Position numbers and translations under genes: made by a program | The notes under the pieces: generated by a model | The model's input: the letters and a program-made list of their open reading frames with translations, nothing else | What the model was told of the DNA's origin: nothing | Databases searched by the model: none | Assembly (NCBI RefSeq): GCF_002252585.1 | Contig: NZ_NQLD01000005.1 | Reading direction: 5' to 3' (one strand) | DNA length: 60,848 nucleotides | DNA from: Methanocatella intestini | GTDB taxonomy: Archaea > Methanobacteriota > Methanobacteria > Methanobacteriales > Methanobacteriaceae | Part shown: in pieces, positions 60,628 to 60,848 of the stretch | Position numbering within the stretch: position 1 is the first letter of the stretch | Layout of the letters: each line of letters opens with the position of its first letter

Positions 60628-60848
60628 TTAATTAGTAATTCCTGTAAGTTCTGTAAATGGGATTGTAGTAAATTGGTAAAGTAATATGAAGAATATGATT
60701 AATGCTATTGCTAAATATATTGCTTCTCCTTTTTTTGTCCTGTTTTCAAATGGCAGACATTTGTTGATTTTGTCAGGGAATGTTAGCCATATGAAGCATG
60801 CTGTTGTGGATATTAGTAATCCTGCCATGTTTATTATGGATGTTTCGT
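60628..60848 (-). CDS. Small membrane protein, probably cut by the right window edge
   Basis: A hydrophobic protein with helices near its first visible 20 residues (AGLLISTTACFIWLTFP) and near ALIIFFILLYQF, with a charged loop PFENRTKKGE between. The ATG at 60828 has no ribosome-binding site or near TATA box, and the frame stays open to the last base, so the true start may lie outside. Family unknown. Confidence 0.5.
   Translation of the reverse strand, partial: ETSIINMAGLLISTTACFIWLTFPDKINKCLPFENRTKKGEAIYLAIALIIFFILLYQFTTIPFTELTGITN

Overview
The window looks like a chromosomal segment of a hydrogenotrophic, AT-rich methanogenic archaeon of the Methanobacteriales, most likely a gut Methanobrevibacter (M. 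smithii group is plausible but not proven here). The signs are a methanol:coenzyme M methyltransferase cluster (mtaB, mtaC, an activase, mtaA), YcaO/TfuA genes for thioamidation of methyl-coenzyme M reductase, a pseudomurein endoisopeptidase-like lysin, archaeal information genes (MCM, aIF2-beta, Nmd3, NucS, Lhr), archaeal PurP, TATA boxes with leaderless starts, and ribosome-binding sites of the GGAGGTGAT type. Many genes have a GTGAT ribosome-binding motif whose GTG can be mistaken for a start; starts were moved downstream in those cases.

Bases 1 to about 12,660 are accessory. They hold a truncated orphan at the left edge, an operon of very small proteins (751-2115) with a membrane protein and two mini zinc ribbons, two more orphans with a zinc finger or a membrane anchor (2511-3515), a frame-broken pseudomurein lysin (3761-4569), two orphans behind a leaderless promoter (4658-5736), and a solitary DUF262/DUF1524 (GmrSD-like) restriction gene (6122-8698) that is less AT-rich than its surroundings. 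The restriction gene is flanked by CATTAAC-type repeats. A 490-base array of GC-rich hairpins follows (9068-9555), best read as an undescribed structured RNA or mobile-element end. Then come a coding remnant, a zeta-type toxin-antitoxin pair (10083-10842), an AAA ATPase broken by two one-base losses in A runs (11118-12567), and a decayed second copy of the antitoxin.

Bases 12,670 to 60,848 are conserved core genome: a UbiB-type kinase, a MutS-like ATPase with helix-hairpin-helix, two tandem U32 peptidase-family proteins, tmk, the mta cluster, then tyrS, nmd3, aIF2-beta and mcm, all on the minus strand. Next are rlmE, a phosphodiesterase, purP, small membrane proteins, a flavodoxin, lhr, a HEAT/TPR protein, a nitrilase-family hydrolase, nucS, an alpha/beta hydrolase, the NAD genes nadA and nadC around rnz and an MscS channel, carAB, an amidohydrolase, UspA and CBS-domain proteins. 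At the right edge an operon carries an M50 protease, ycaO, tfuA and a LarE-like PP-loop sulfur transferase.

Functional links: mtaB-mtaC-activase-mtaA form one unit moving the methyl group of methanol to coenzyme M; ycaO-tfuA-larE-like are translationally coupled and probably modify McrA; nadA and nadC are consecutive NAD biosynthesis steps. Seven convergent gene pairs end within 4 bases of each other or overlap, so many transcripts must run into each other. No tRNA, rRNA or CRISPR array was found.
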